A DNA stretch of 11,564 nucleotides from TWA4 sp051879215 (GCA_051879215.1 JBJELP010000140.1:1-11564), one strand, 5' to 3'. Positions 1 to 8,118 are shown, counted from the stretch's first letter. Translations and numbers: made by a program. The notes: generated by a model from the sequence alone, not told the origin.

Positions 1-61
1 CTTCGTTTCTTTCAAATTGTTTCAATCCGCACAGCAGAAAAATTCATTGAGACAAAACAGA

Positions 62-78
62 AACCGGAAAATCCGGTT
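62..78 (-). terminator. Probable intrinsic terminator after radC
   Basis: A 7-bp perfect inverted repeat, AACCGGA/TCCGGTT with a 3-base loop, begins about 5 bases after the radC stop codon. On the minus strand it is followed by a T-rich stretch (TTTCTGTTTT) that is interrupted by C and G, so this is a weaker than ideal Rho-independent terminator. Its position at the end of the minus-strand gene run supports the call. The remaining bases to the window edge (1-61) show no gene. Confidence 0.55.
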
Positions 79-83
79 ATCGT

Positions 84-791
84 TTACGAAAGATACCCAT
101 CCTGCTTTAAACTGCAGAAACGATCATGTCCTATAATAATATGATCCAGAAGTCTGATATCAAGCAGCTCCCCTGCTGCTTTTACCTTCTGCGTTACTTC
201 AAGATCTTCTCTGCTGGGAGAAGGGTCTCCGCTGGGATGATTGTGAACCATGATTACACTGACTGCACAATAACGCAGAGCCTCTGCAAACAGCTCTCTG
301 GTAGACACCAGAGAAGCATTGACCGTTCCTTTTGAAAGAAGGACATTATGAATCCTGCGATTTTTCGTATCCAGAAAAATCAGATGCATTTCCTCCTGAT
401 CCGAACTGCCGATTACATTGATGTAATAAGAAGCAATTGCAGAGGGGGTGTTGAGCTGTATCCTCTCCGACCATTGCTCCTTTGCAATTCTGTCACATAA
501 TTCAGATACACAGAGAATCTGAACCGCTTTCACATTTCCAATTCCAGGAATCCCGGTCAGACCGGATATGGTCAGATGTCTCAGATTCCGCAAGGTGCCA
601 TCCGTACCACATAAAGCAAGAACGGAGCGTGCCAGATCCACGGAATTCTGATTCCTTGTCCCGCTTTTCAGAATCACTGCAAGCAATTCTGCATTACTGA
701 GACTTTGCGGTCCTCTTGCAAGACATTTTTCATAGGGTCTTTCCGAAACCGGAAGCTCTTTTATTGTGTTGTGCATGTTTCTTCGTAACAT
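84..791 (-). CDS. radC: RadC family JAMM/MPN+ domain protein
   Basis: This is a 235-residue RadC (DUF2466) protein of full family length. The N-terminal third has the typical start (IKELPVSERPYEKCLARGP) and a helix-hairpin-helix-like segment (LTGIPGIGNVKA, residues 78-89) suited to DNA contact. The C-terminal half is an MPN+ domain with a complete JAMM zinc motif: H183-N-H185, seven residues, S193, two residues, D196. The family was once linked to DNA repair, but that is disputed and its substrate is unknown. It lies 89 bases downstream of the methionine gamma-lyase-like gene, so it may be the last gene of that operon or have its own promoter (see 826-834). The start is uncertain: neither the ATG at 791 nor the in-frame ATG at 776 (residue 6) has a strong ribosome site. 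Confidence 0.95.
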   Translation of the reverse strand: MLRRNMHNTIKELPVSERPYEKCLARGPQSLSNAELLAVILKSGTRNQNSVDLARSVLALCGTDGTLRNLRHLTISGLTGIPGIGNVKAVQILCVSELCDRIAKEQWSERIQLNTPSAIASYYINVIGSSDQEEMHLIFLDTKNRRIHNVLLSKGTVNASLVSTRELFAEALRYCAVSVIMVHNHPSGDPSPSREDLEVTQKVKAAGELLDIRLLDHIIIGHDRFCSLKQDGYLS

Positions 792-825
792 GTCATGTGT
801 CAGATATGATCTTACAGGTCAATAT

Positions 826-834
826 ATTCTAACA
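826..834 (-). promoter_or_regulatory. Possible extended -10 promoter for radC
   Basis: The minus strand reads TGTTAGAAT in the AT-rich gap between the upstream gene and radC, an extended -10 (TGn plus TAGAAT). No good -35 hexamer lies at 16-18 bases. It would start transcription about 28 bases before the first radC ATG. No terminator is visible in this gap, so read-through from the upstream operon is also possible. Confidence 0.3.
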
Positions 835-880
835 TAATTATTGGAAAAAGTATACAAAAAGTTCCGTCTTAATAAATCTT

Positions 881-2185
881 TTAGAATTCAGTAAGTATTC
901 CGTCCTTTTTCATCTGTTCCACCGTCATCAGGATACCGAATCTGGCATGATTCCAGGTCAGACCCCCCTGAAAAAATGCGGTATAAGGCGGACGAAGGGG
1001 ACCATCTGCACTCAATTCAATGGAGGATCCCTGAACAAAGGCACCGGCAGCCATAATTACTTCATCATCATATCCGGGCATTGCCCAGGGCTCCGGTGTA
1101 ACAAAACTATCAACAGGTGCAGCCATCTGGATTCCCCTGCAGAAAGATTTTAATCCTTCTGCAGTTCTCAGCTCCACTGCCTGAATAATATCATGTCTGC
1201 TTTCTTCCGGCCCCGGAATGACTTTATATCCCAGTTTTTCATATATATAAGATGCAAAGATTGCCCCTTTCAGTGCGCCGGCAGATACCGTGGGTGCCAG
1301 AAAAAATCCCTGAAAAAAGGTCTGGTTCAGACCCAGACTTGCTCCGACTTCTTTTCCAAGTCCGGGTGAAGTCAGGCGATAGGCACACCGTTCGATACAT
1401 TCTTTTTTTCCGGCAATATATCCGCCCACCGGTGCAAGGCCGCCGCCCGGATTTTTAATCAGAGAACCAACGATCATATCTGCCCCCACGTCAGAAGGCT
1501 CCTTCGTTTCAATAAACTCACCATAACAGTTGTCAACCATGACCAGCACATCCGGTTTAATTTCTTTCACAAAACGAATCAGTTCTCCGATTCTGTCAAC
1601 CGACAATGTCGGGCGGCTTGCGTATCCTTTGGAACGCTGTATCGTAACCAGACGTGTTCTTTCATTGATAGATTTTCTGATATTATCCCAGTCAAAACTG
1701 CCGTCCGGAAGCAGATCCGTCTGTGCATATGTGACACCGTATTCTGCAAGAGATCCCGCGGAAGGCCGGATGCCGATTACCTCTTCCAACGTATCATATG
1801 GTTTCCCCACCGGTGAATACAGTTCATCTCCGGGGCGCAGATTCGCAGACAATGCCAGATGGAGGGCGTGGGTTCCGCAGGTAATCTGTGCACGTACCAG
1901 AGCATCTTCCGTATGAAATGTTTTTGCATAAACCTTTTCCAGGGTATCTCTTCCGTCATCATTATATCCATAACCGGTGGATGTTGCAAAATGCTGTTCT
2001 GCAACCCGGCATTCCTGCATTGCATGGAGTACTTTCATCTGATTGTATTCTGCGACTGCATCAATTTCAGCGAAACGTTCGGAAAGAGCATTTTCTGCTT
2101 CTTCTCCCAGCTTCAGTACTTCATCTGAAAGCCCCATTTCATGATACATTTTTTTCAATTCCATATTTATATTTAAACTGCTCAT
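881..2185 (-). CDS. Methionine gamma-lyase family PLP protein (YnbB / 'aluminium resistance' family)
   Basis: This 434-residue PLP-dependent fold-type I protein belongs to the Met_gamma_lyase family (PF06838), which includes B. subtilis YnbB and proteins annotated as aluminium resistance. The residues shown are a cofactor loop CGTHA (103-107), the aspartate of VDNCYGEF (D218) that should contact the pyridine nitrogen, and the Schiff-base lysine in SLIKNPGGG (K244). By family, the substrate is probably a sulfur amino acid or cystathionine-like compound, but true activity is unproven and the aluminium label is historical. The ATG at 2185 has an AAAGGAG ribosome site that overlaps the miaA stop, with a gap of only 12 bases, so it is co-translated with miaA. 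B. subtilis has hfq and other genes between miaA and ynbB; here the two are adjacent. I leave the symbol blank because the role is not settled. Confidence 0.92.
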   Translation of the reverse strand: MSSLNINMELKKMYHEMGLSDEVLKLGEEAENALSERFAEIDAVAEYNQMKVLHAMQECRVAEQHFATSTGYGYNDDGRDTLEKVYAKTFHTEDALVRAQITCGTHALHLALSANLRPGDELYSPVGKPYDTLEEVIGIRPSAGSLAEYGVTYAQTDLLPDGSFDWDNIRKSINERTRLVTIQRSKGYASRPTLSVDRIGELIRFVKEIKPDVLVMVDNCYGEFIETKEPSDVGADMIVGSLIKNPGGGLAPVGGYIAGKKECIERCAYRLTSPGLGKEVGASLGLNQTFFQGFFLAPTVSAGALKGAIFASYIYEKLGYKVIPGPEESRHDIIQAVELRTAEGLKSFCRGIQMAAPVDSFVTPEPWAMPGYDDEVIMAAGAFVQGSSIELSADGPLRPPYTAFFQGGLTWNHARFGILMTVEQMKKDGILTEF

Positions 2186-2197
2186 ATATTCTCCTTT

Positions 2198-3163
2198 TCA
2201 AAATGAAATGCTTTGATCTGTAAGGATTCCTTTTTCATATAAAATCCGGATCATGGCATTCAGAATTCGATTTTCATCATTATCATATTGTTCTTTTTCG
2301 ATCCAGCATACATCTTTTTCTCTCCGAAACCAGGAAAGCTGTCTTTTCGCAAATCTCCTTGTATCCCGTTTCAGAATATAAATGGCTTCATCAAATGTAC
2401 ATTCTCCATTCAGCCAGGAAAGAATCTCCTTGTAGCCCAGAGCCTGCATGCTGACCATACCCTTCTGACATCCTTCCTGTTTCAGCTGTCTGACTTCTTC
2501 AACCAGTCCGGCTTCCAGCATCTGATCAATTCGAAGTTCAATTCTGCTGTATAGTTTCTGCCGATCCATATTTAACACAAAATATGCGAAATTGTAGGGT
2601 GACTCCTTCTGACGTTCTGCCGCATTATGTTCCGATATTTTCTTTCCTGTTTCAAGGAAAAATTCAAGGGCTCTGATCACCCGTTTTACGTTGTTGGGAT
2701 GAATCTCCTCCGCCGCTTTCGGATCAACTTCCTGTAATTTCTGATGGAGTGCTTCTGCTCCATTCTGTTCTGCTTCCTCTTCCAGTTTTTTTCGCAGTTC
2801 ATCATCTGCATCTGTTTCTGTAAAACTGATATCGTTCAGAACCGCCTGAATATAAAATCCGGTTCCCCCCGTGATAATCGGGATTTTCCCCCTGGCATAG
2901 ATCTCATCCATTGCCTTTTTGGCCATCTGCTGGAATACCATAACATTAAAATCTTCTTCCGGTTCCAGCACATCAATCAGATAGTGGGGAATGCCTTCCA
3001 TTTCCTGCTTTGTAATCTTTGCGGAACCAATATCCATGCGGCGATAAACCTGAACCGAATCAGCACTGATTATTTCTCCGTCTATGGCTCTGGCAAGCTT
3101 AATGGACAGGGCAGTTTTGCCAACTGCTGTGGGGCCGGTAAGTATGATCAGAGGTTTTTTCAC
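2198..3163 (-). CDS. miaA: tRNA dimethylallyltransferase MiaA
   Basis: MiaA transfers a dimethylallyl group from DMAPP to N6 of A37 in tRNAs that read UNN codons, the first step towards ms2i6A. With the start chosen here the protein is 321 residues, the normal length. Visible motifs are the P-loop GPTAVGKT (residues 10-17), the catalytic aspartate in DSVQVYRR (D35; the usual form is DSMQVY), GGTGFYI, the tRNA-binding segment HPNNVKRVIRALE, QALGYKE, and the C-terminal RRFAKRQLSWFRR. An upstream in-frame GTG at 3193 would overlap the mutL end. The GTG at 3163 is preferred because it has a GGGAGG ribosome site at the right distance and places the P-loop where homologues have it. It sits 19 bases after mutL and is clearly in the same operon. 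Confidence 0.95.
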   Translation of the reverse strand: MKKPLIILTGPTAVGKTALSIKLARAIDGEIISADSVQVYRRMDIGSAKITKQEMEGIPHYLIDVLEPEEDFNVMVFQQMAKKAMDEIYARGKIPIITGGTGFYIQAVLNDISFTETDADDELRKKLEEEAEQNGAEALHQKLQEVDPKAAEEIHPNNVKRVIRALEFFLETGKKISEHNAAERQKESPYNFAYFVLNMDRQKLYSRIELRIDQMLEAGLVEEVRQLKQEGCQKGMVSMQALGYKEILSWLNGECTFDEAIYILKRDTRRFAKRQLSWFRREKDVCWIEKEQYDNDENRILNAMIRILYEKGILTDQSISF

Positions 3164-3173
3164 TTTTCTGCTT

Positions 3174-3178
3174 CCTCC
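3174..3178 (-). promoter_or_regulatory. Ribosome binding site that sets the miaA GTG start
   Basis: The minus strand reads AGGGAGG ending 10 bases before GTG 3163. It lies just downstream of the mutL stop (3183-3185) and favours 3163 over the earlier GTG at 3193. Confidence 0.65.
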
Positions 3179-3182
3179 CTGA

Positions 3183-5174
3183 TTATAAAACACGTTTGAA
3201 TTTCTTTTCCAGTTCGTATCGGGTCATACGTATCATCGTAGGGCGTCCGTGGGGACAGGTATACGGATTCTCAAGGGTTACCAGCTCTGCAATCAGATGT
3301 TCTGCTTCCGCCATGGAAAGTTTCTGATTGCCTTTTATGGATGCCTTACATGCCATGGATGCAATTTTTTCATACACTGCGTCCGGTGTAATCTGACCCT
3401 TTTCTGCTGTTTCTTCCAACAGTTCATCCAGAAAATCCACAGGTCTGATTCCGGTCAGATTATCCGGCATCGCATAAACAGCATATTCATTCCCTCCAAA
3501 GGATTCCATTTCAAAACCCATTTGTTTCAGCAGTCCATCCATTTCACGGATCCGTTCCCGTTGTCTGGGGGTCAGCGAAATAATCGCCGGCGGATTCTGC
3601 TGCTGAGAAATAAACGTCTGTGTTTTCAATTTCTGAATCATCTTTTCATAATTTACTTTTTCGTGGGCTGCATGCTGATCAATAATCAGAAACTGATCTT
3701 TATACTGTGCAATCCAGTACGTATCAAAAATCTGACCCACCAGACGAATTTCTGCTGCCTTATCATACTCCAGAAGCTTATCTTCAAACAAATGCTGCTG
3801 ATGCATTTCTTCTGTTCGGATCTGGTCGTAAACCGCTTTTTCTTCCCGGATCTGCTGCTCCCTGCGCCTCTTTTCAAAAGGCTCCGGGCCTCTTTCTCTT
3901 CCGGATTCCGCAGTTTTCTTCACAACCGGTTCCGGTTCTTTGCTCTTTCCCGGATCTGCTGCTTTCTGCATAACCGCTTCCGGTTCTTTTGCCTTTTCCG
4001 ATTCCGCAGTCTTCTGTACAACCGGCTTTGGTTCTTTCGCCTTTACCGGCTCCGCTGCTTTCTGCACAACCGCTTCCGGTTCTTTGCTCTTTTCCGGTTC
4101 TGCTGCTTTCTGCACAACTGTTTCCGGTTTCTTCTGACTTTTCCGTCTTTCTTCTTCTGTTTCCATGGAAAACACAGGAGAAAGCTCTGTTGTGGTAAGT
4201 GTTTTTCTCACTGCTGCAACAATTTCTTCATATAAATATTGCTGGTTGCGAAAACGGAGTTCCATTTTTGCCGGATGTACGTTTACATCCGTAAATTCCG
4301 GGTCAATCAGAATGTTAAAAACGGTAAAGGGAAATTTATGCTGCATCAGGAAATTCCGGTATCCTTCTTCAATAGCCTTATGAATCAGATTGCTTTTTAT
4401 ATACCGTCCGTTGATAAAATAAATTTCGCATCCCCTTGTACTTCTGGAAATCAACGGTTTTCCGATAAATCCCTCAATTTGGAAAAAAGAGCTTTCATAA
4501 TGAATGGGAAGAAGTTCTCTTGTCAGTTCCCTGCCATATATATGATAAATAACATCTTTCAGGTTATGATTTCCTGACGTATGAAGTTTATTTTGTCCAT
4601 TTTGTATGAACCGAAAGGAAATATCCGGCCTGGAAAGAGCCATTTTCCCCACCATATCGAAAATATAACCGCCTTCAGTTGCTGCTGTTTTCAGGAATTT
4701 TTTTCTGGCCGGCGTATTAAAAAACAGATCTCGCACCAGAATGGTGGTTCCCTCCGGAGCACCTGCTTCTTCCAGCACCTTCTGATCTCCACCTTCTATG
4801 ACATATCGGTTTCCAATCAGACTTCTGCGTGTTCTGGTGATCAGTTCCACCCGGGAAACTGCCGCAATACTGGACAATGCCTCACCGCGGAATCCCAGAC
4901 TGGATACAGAGAGCAGATCCGATGCATCGGAAATTTTGCTCGTGGAATGCCGTTTAAATGCGGTTTCCAGATCCTCTGCATCAATTCCTCCTCCATTATC
5001 GGTAACACGAATCATTTCCGTACCACCATTACGGATTTCAATGGTAATCGCAGTGGCTCCTGCATCAATGGCATTTTCTGTCAGTTCCTTCACCACGGAT
5101 ACCGGACGATCCACAACTTCTCCCGCTGCAATCTGGTTAATTGTATTCTGATCCAGTAAATGAATTTTGCCCAT
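3183..5174 (-). CDS. mutL: DNA mismatch repair protein MutL (endonuclease type)
   Basis: MutL couples mismatch detection by MutS to strand removal. With the ATG start chosen here it has 663 residues. The N-terminal GHKL ATPase shows ELTENAIDAG (30-39), DNGGGI (59-64), HSTSK (76-80) and GFRGEAL (94-100). The C-terminal domain has the metal-binding endonuclease motif DQHAAHEKVNYE (499-510), an ACKASIKGN segment, CPHGRP (640-645) and a terminal FKR. This is the MutH-independent type found in most bacteria. Between the domains (residues 350-429) lie five tandem 16-residue repeats rich in E, K, P and A, unusual for a linker that is normally low-complexity but not periodic. I could not identify a clear beta-clamp binding motif. 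A TTG at 5201 would add nine residues, but the ATG at 5174 has GGAGG five bases upstream and matches homologues. The gap to mutS is 45 bases. Confidence 0.97.
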   Translation of the reverse strand: MGKIHLLDQNTINQIAAGEVVDRPVSVVKELTENAIDAGATAITIEIRNGGTEMIRVTDNGGGIDAEDLETAFKRHSTSKISDASDLLSVSSLGFRGEALSSIAAVSRVELITRTRRSLIGNRYVIEGGDQKVLEEAGAPEGTTILVRDLFFNTPARKKFLKTAATEGGYIFDMVGKMALSRPDISFRFIQNGQNKLHTSGNHNLKDVIYHIYGRELTRELLPIHYESSFFQIEGFIGKPLISRSTRGCEIYFINGRYIKSNLIHKAIEEGYRNFLMQHKFPFTVFNILIDPEFTDVNVHPAKMELRFRNQQYLYEEIVAAVRKTLTTTELSPVFSMETEEERRKSQKKPETVVQKAAEPEKSKEPEAVVQKAAEPVKAKEPKPVVQKTAESEKAKEPEAVMQKAADPGKSKEPEPVVKKTAESGRERGPEPFEKRRREQQIREEKAVYDQIRTEEMHQQHLFEDKLLEYDKAAEIRLVGQIFDTYWIAQYKDQFLIIDQHAAHEKVNYEKMIQKLKTQTFISQQQNPPAIISLTPRQRERIREMDGLLKQMGFEMESFGGNEYAVYAMPDNLTGIRPVDFLDELLEETAEKGQITPDAVYEKIASMACKASIKGNQKLSMAEAEHLIAELVTLENPYTCPHGRPTMIRMTRYELEKKFKRVL
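3888..4127 (-). repeat. 48-bp tandem repeat (5 copies) in the mutL linker
   Basis: There are five consecutive 48-bp units, each encoding 16 residues of the form PEAVVQKAAEPxKxKE, followed by a degenerate partial sixth (PEPFEKRR). Units begin at 4127, 4079, 4031, 3983 and 3935 on the minus strand. Units 1, 2 and 4 are of the KAAEP/KAADP type, and 3 and 5 of the KTAES type. Units 2-3 and 4-5 therefore look like two copies of a 96-bp dimer. Since 48 is a multiple of three, gain or loss of units would keep the reading frame. Confidence 0.92.
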
Positions 5175-5179
5175 ACAAA

Positions 5180-5184
5180 CCTCC
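5180..5184 (-). promoter_or_regulatory. Ribosome binding site that sets the mutL ATG start
   Basis: A perfect GGAGG on the minus strand lies 5 bases before ATG 5174. It decides against the upstream in-frame TTG at 5201, which has no comparable site. Confidence 0.75.
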
Positions 5185-5219
5185 GGTTCAATAATTTTCA
5201 AATTGACGTTCCTGAAAGG

Positions 5220-7868
5220 TTATACCCTGTTTTTCAGTTTTGACTGCATCTGATACAGGAAATTCAATGCATCAATCGGTGTCATGTGTCCAAGATCCAC
5301 CTCAGTCAGTTCTTTTATGATATCATCTTCTTTCACTGTATCAAACAGGGTCAGCTGCGTCATGTCCACGTCATCCGGTTTTTTTACATTTACCCTTGCG
5401 CTGTTTCCGGATGAAATTGCCAGTTCCTTTGATTTGTTTGCAGCATCAGCATCTGTAAGCGCATCGACAATTTCTTTTGCCCGGTCCAATACCTGCTGAG
5501 GAACACCTGCAAGTCTTGCCACCTGAATGCCATAACTTTTATCAGCTCCGCCTTTGACAATTTTTCTGAGGAAAACAATATCTTCTCCATTTTCTTTCAC
5601 TGCAATACAGTAATTGTTAACCCCGGGAAGCTTTCCTTCCAGTTCTGTCAGCTCATGATAATGTGTTGCAAACAGTGTTTTGGCTCCCAGAATTCTGGTG
5701 TTGCTGATATACTCAATGACAGCCCATGCAATACCGAGACCATCAAATGTACTGGTTCCCCGCCCGATTTCATCCAGAATCAGCAAACTGTTTTTCGTCG
5801 CATTTCTCAGAATATTGGCAACTTCCGTCATCTCCACCATAAACGTACTCTGTCCGCTGGCCAGATCGTCTGATGCCCCGACTCTTGTAAAAATCCTGTC
5901 ACATATGCCGATATTGGCAGAGGATGCCGGAACAAAACATCCGATCTGAGCCATCAGAACCAGAAGGGCTGCCTGTCTCATATAAGTCGATTTTCCGGCC
6001 ATATTGGGTCCTGTTATAATGGATACACGCTTTGCCGTGTTATTCAGATAAATATCATTGGCTACAAACTGACCATTCTGCATCATTTTTTCAACAACGG
6101 GATGGCGTCCGTTTTTAATGTCAATGACCCCTTTCATATTAATGTTGGGTCGTACGTAATCCTGTTCTGCACTGACTGCAGCCAGAGAACAAAGCACATC
6201 CAGCTGCGCAACTGCTTTTGCGGTTTTCTGAATTCTGGAAATATCAGCAGCAATTTGATCCCGGACCTCACAGAAAAGATTATATTCCAGACTGCAGAGC
6301 TTGTCCTCTGCTCCCATTATGATATCTTCCAGTTTTTTCAGCTCATCTGTTGTATAACGTTCCGCATTGGTTAAGGTCTGTTTCCGAATATAATAGTCCG
6401 GAACCATATTTTTAAATGAATTGGTTACTTCCAGATAATATCCGAATACTTTGTTATATTTGATTTTCAGATTCTTAATCCCGGTTTTTTCTTTCTCGGA
6501 AGATTCCATCTGGGCCAGCCAGGTTTTGCCTTCCGTGCTGGCTTTTCGATACTGATCTGCCAGCTCATGATATCCTTCTTTTATGATTCCGCCTTCCCGG
6601 ATGGTCAAAGGGGGCTCTTCCACAATGGCACGGTCAATCAGGTCACAGATATCTTCCAGCGTATCCATCTCGTTTGCCAGAACAGAGAGCAGTGTGCACT
6701 GATATTTTTCCAGCAGACAATGAATCGGCGGAAGCATTCGAAGTGAATTTTTAAACGAAATCAGATCTCTGGGGTTGGCCGTTTTTCCTGCCATGCGGCT
6801 GATCAGACGTTCCAGATCATATACCGGATTCAGATATTCTCTGATTTCTTCCCGATCGATCATATTTTCATTCAATTCTTCCAGAGCATCCTGTCGCTCC
6901 AGGATTTCCTGACGATCTACAAGAGGCTGCTCAATCCAGCTTCTGAGCATTCTGGCACCCATGGCTGTTTTTGTCTTATCCAGCACCCAGAGCAAACTCC
7001 CTCTTTTATTTTTTTCTCGCAGTGTTTCCGTCAGTTCCAGATTTCTTCTGGTGGATGTATCCAGTATCATGTATTTTCCGGGCCGGTATGTACGGATACC
7101 GGTAAGCTGCGATACCGTATTCATCTGTGTTTCATACAGATAACTGAGCAATGCGCCTGCTGCAATTTTGCCGCTGGGATAATCCTCCAGCCCAAGTCCG
7201 CTCAGGGTTACTGTACCAAAATGGTGTTTCAGAATATCTGCAGCTTTATCATCGGCAAAATACATATGATCCAATGAAGTAATGGAAATATTCAAACGGT
7301 TTCTCAAATCTGAGAAATCAAGGCCACTCATTCCAAGAAATTCATTGCAGATCAGTTCGGAAGGCATGAATTTAAAAATTTCATCATTTAATGTCCGAAG
7401 GGAATCCAGTTCAGTCACAAAAAAATCACCGGTTGAAATATCTGCTGCTGCAACACCAAATGATTTTTCCAGATATACGACACACATCAGAAAATTGTTG
7501 CGCCCCTCTTCCAAAGCCTGAGAATTGGTAATGGTTCCGGGGGTTACAACACGAATCACTTCCCTTTTCACCAATCCTTTGGCCTGTTTGGGATCCTCCA
7601 TCTGTTCTGCAATTGCAACTTTATATCCTTTCTGAACCAGACGGCTCATATATACTTCATACGCATGATAGGGAACGCCGCACATGGGTGCTCTTTTTTC
7701 AAGACCGCATTCTTTGCCGGTTAATGTAAGCTCCAGCTCCCGTGATGCAGTTACTGCATCGTCAAAAAACATCTCATAAAAATCGCCAAGTCTGTAAAAT
7801 ACGATGCAGTCTTTATACTGTTCTTTTGTTGCCATATAATGCTGCATCATTGGTGATAACTGTCCCAA
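5220..7868 (-). CDS. mutS: DNA mismatch repair protein MutS
   Basis: MutS is the mismatch sensor: it binds mispairs as a dimer, exchanges ADP for ATP and recruits MutL. The 882-residue protein is full length and intact. The mismatch-reading Phe-x-Glu is F30-Y-E32 in GDFYEMFF, followed by the connector, lever and clamp regions. The ATPase domain has Walker A GPNMAGKST (620-628), Walker B LLILDE (D699-E700), the GRGTSTFDG signature and ATHYHEL (734-740). Near the C-terminus QLTLF (838-842) fits the beta-clamp binding consensus, suggesting coupling to the replication fork. The start is TTG at 7868, preceded by GAGGAG with 6-base spacing. Homologues begin a few residues before the TPMMQQY-like segment (here SPMMQHY), which supports this start over the internal ATG. 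It is the first gene of the mutS-mutL-miaA operon. miaB, often found upstream in related bacteria, is absent here. Confidence 0.98.
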   Translation of the reverse strand: MGQLSPMMQHYMATKEQYKDCIVFYRLGDFYEMFFDDAVTASRELELTLTGKECGLEKRAPMCGVPYHAYEVYMSRLVQKGYKVAIAEQMEDPKQAKGLVKREVIRVVTPGTITNSQALEEGRNNFLMCVVYLEKSFGVAAADISTGDFFVTELDSLRTLNDEIFKFMPSELICNEFLGMSGLDFSDLRNRLNISITSLDHMYFADDKAADILKHHFGTVTLSGLGLEDYPSGKIAAGALLSYLYETQMNTVSQLTGIRTYRPGKYMILDTSTRRNLELTETLREKNKRGSLLWVLDKTKTAMGARMLRSWIEQPLVDRQEILERQDALEELNENMIDREEIREYLNPVYDLERLISRMAGKTANPRDLISFKNSLRMLPPIHCLLEKYQCTLLSVLANEMDTLEDICDLIDRAIVEEPPLTIREGGIIKEGYHELADQYRKASTEGKTWLAQMESSEKEKTGIKNLKIKYNKVFGYYLEVTNSFKNMVPDYYIRKQTLTNAERYTTDELKKLEDIIMGAEDKLCSLEYNLFCEVRDQIAADISRIQKTAKAVAQLDVLCSLAAVSAEQDYVRPNINMKGVIDIKNGRHPVVEKMMQNGQFVANDIYLNNTAKRVSIITGPNMAGKSTYMRQAALLVLMAQIGCFVPASSANIGICDRIFTRVGASDDLASGQSTFMVEMTEVANILRNATKNSLLILDEIGRGTSTFDGLGIAWAVIEYISNTRILGAKTLFATHYHELTELEGKLPGVNNYCIAVKENGEDIVFLRKIVKGGADKSYGIQVARLAGVPQQVLDRAKEIVDALTDADAANKSKELAISSGNSARVNVKKPDDVDMTQLTLFDTVKEDDIIKELTEVDLGHMTPIDALNFLYQMQSKLKNRV

Positions 7869-7874
7869 ATTTTT

Positions 7875-7880
7875 CTCCTC
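7875..7880 (-). promoter_or_regulatory. Ribosome binding site for the TTG start of mutS
   Basis: The minus strand reads GAGGAG, then AAAAAT, then TTG. The spacing is ideal and there is no in-frame ATG in the immediate upstream region. The ATG that overlaps this site (7880-7882) is out of frame. Confidence 0.7.
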
Positions 7881-7898
7881 ATTCTATCCAGTCTGATT

Positions 7899-7943
7899 CC
7901 CGGAAATAAACTGCCCGTTTCACCGGTCAATCCCATTTCCGGG
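7899..7943 (-). other. Inverted repeat in the mutS 5' leader
   Basis: On the minus strand CCCGGAAAT (7943-7935) and ATTTCCGGG (7907-7899) form a perfect 9-bp stem with a 27-base loop. It lies between the predicted transcription start and the mutS ribosome site, about 20 bases before the latter. No T-run follows, so it is not an intrinsic terminator. I recognise no known riboswitch. It could stabilise the mRNA or tune translation, but no function is shown. Confidence 0.5.
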
Positions 7944-7975
7944 GAAATAGTATTCTCTAAAAAGAGCCATCATGC

Positions 7976-8004
7976 ATTATACGACGAATTCCTGCAAATG
8001 TCCA
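7976..8004 (-). promoter_or_regulatory. Sigma-A promoter for the mutS operon
   Basis: The minus strand has -35 TGGACA (8004-7999, 5 of 6 bases of consensus), a 17-base spacer and a perfect -10 TATAAT (7981-7976). Transcription would start near 7969 and give a leader of about 100 bases before the mutS TTG. It lies in the 250-base gap between the decarboxylase gene and mutS. Apart from this promoter and the leader inverted repeat that gap shows no gene and no clean terminator for the upstream operon. Confidence 0.75.
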
Positions 8005-8118
8005 GAAACAGACGGGTAAAATAAAGAAAGCTGCCTGTTTTACAATCCAATGCAAAACGACAGCGTTTCTTTTTTGATGTGTATTTACCGTTTTCAAAGC
8101 CTGACCGATTTTCGGCTA

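Noticed and set aside
788..798. ACATG-T-CATGT palindrome over the radC start
   Set aside because: The arms are only 5 bp and AT-rich, easily expected by chance, and no known SOS (LexA) box pattern is present.
3249..4235. A long open frame on the plus strand (about 328 codons), rich in Phe, Leu, Cys and Ser
   Set aside because: It lies fully antisense to mutL, whose motifs are intact, and its length and repetitiveness come from the 48-bp repeats. It has no clear ribosome site.
5172..5201. TTG at 5201 as the mutL start
   Set aside because: The ATG at 5174 has a perfect GGAGG at 5-base spacing and matches the usual MutL N-terminus (MGKIHLLDQ).
8055..8075. Plus-strand hairpin AAACG-ACAG-CGTTT followed by a T-run, like a terminator
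   Set aside because: The stem is only 5 bp and AT-rich, there is no plus-strand gene to terminate, and in the minus direction it lacks a T-run.
8106..8116. Small inverted repeat CCGA/TCGG just after the lysA-like stop
   Set aside because: A 4-bp stem with no following T-run is too weak to call a terminator.
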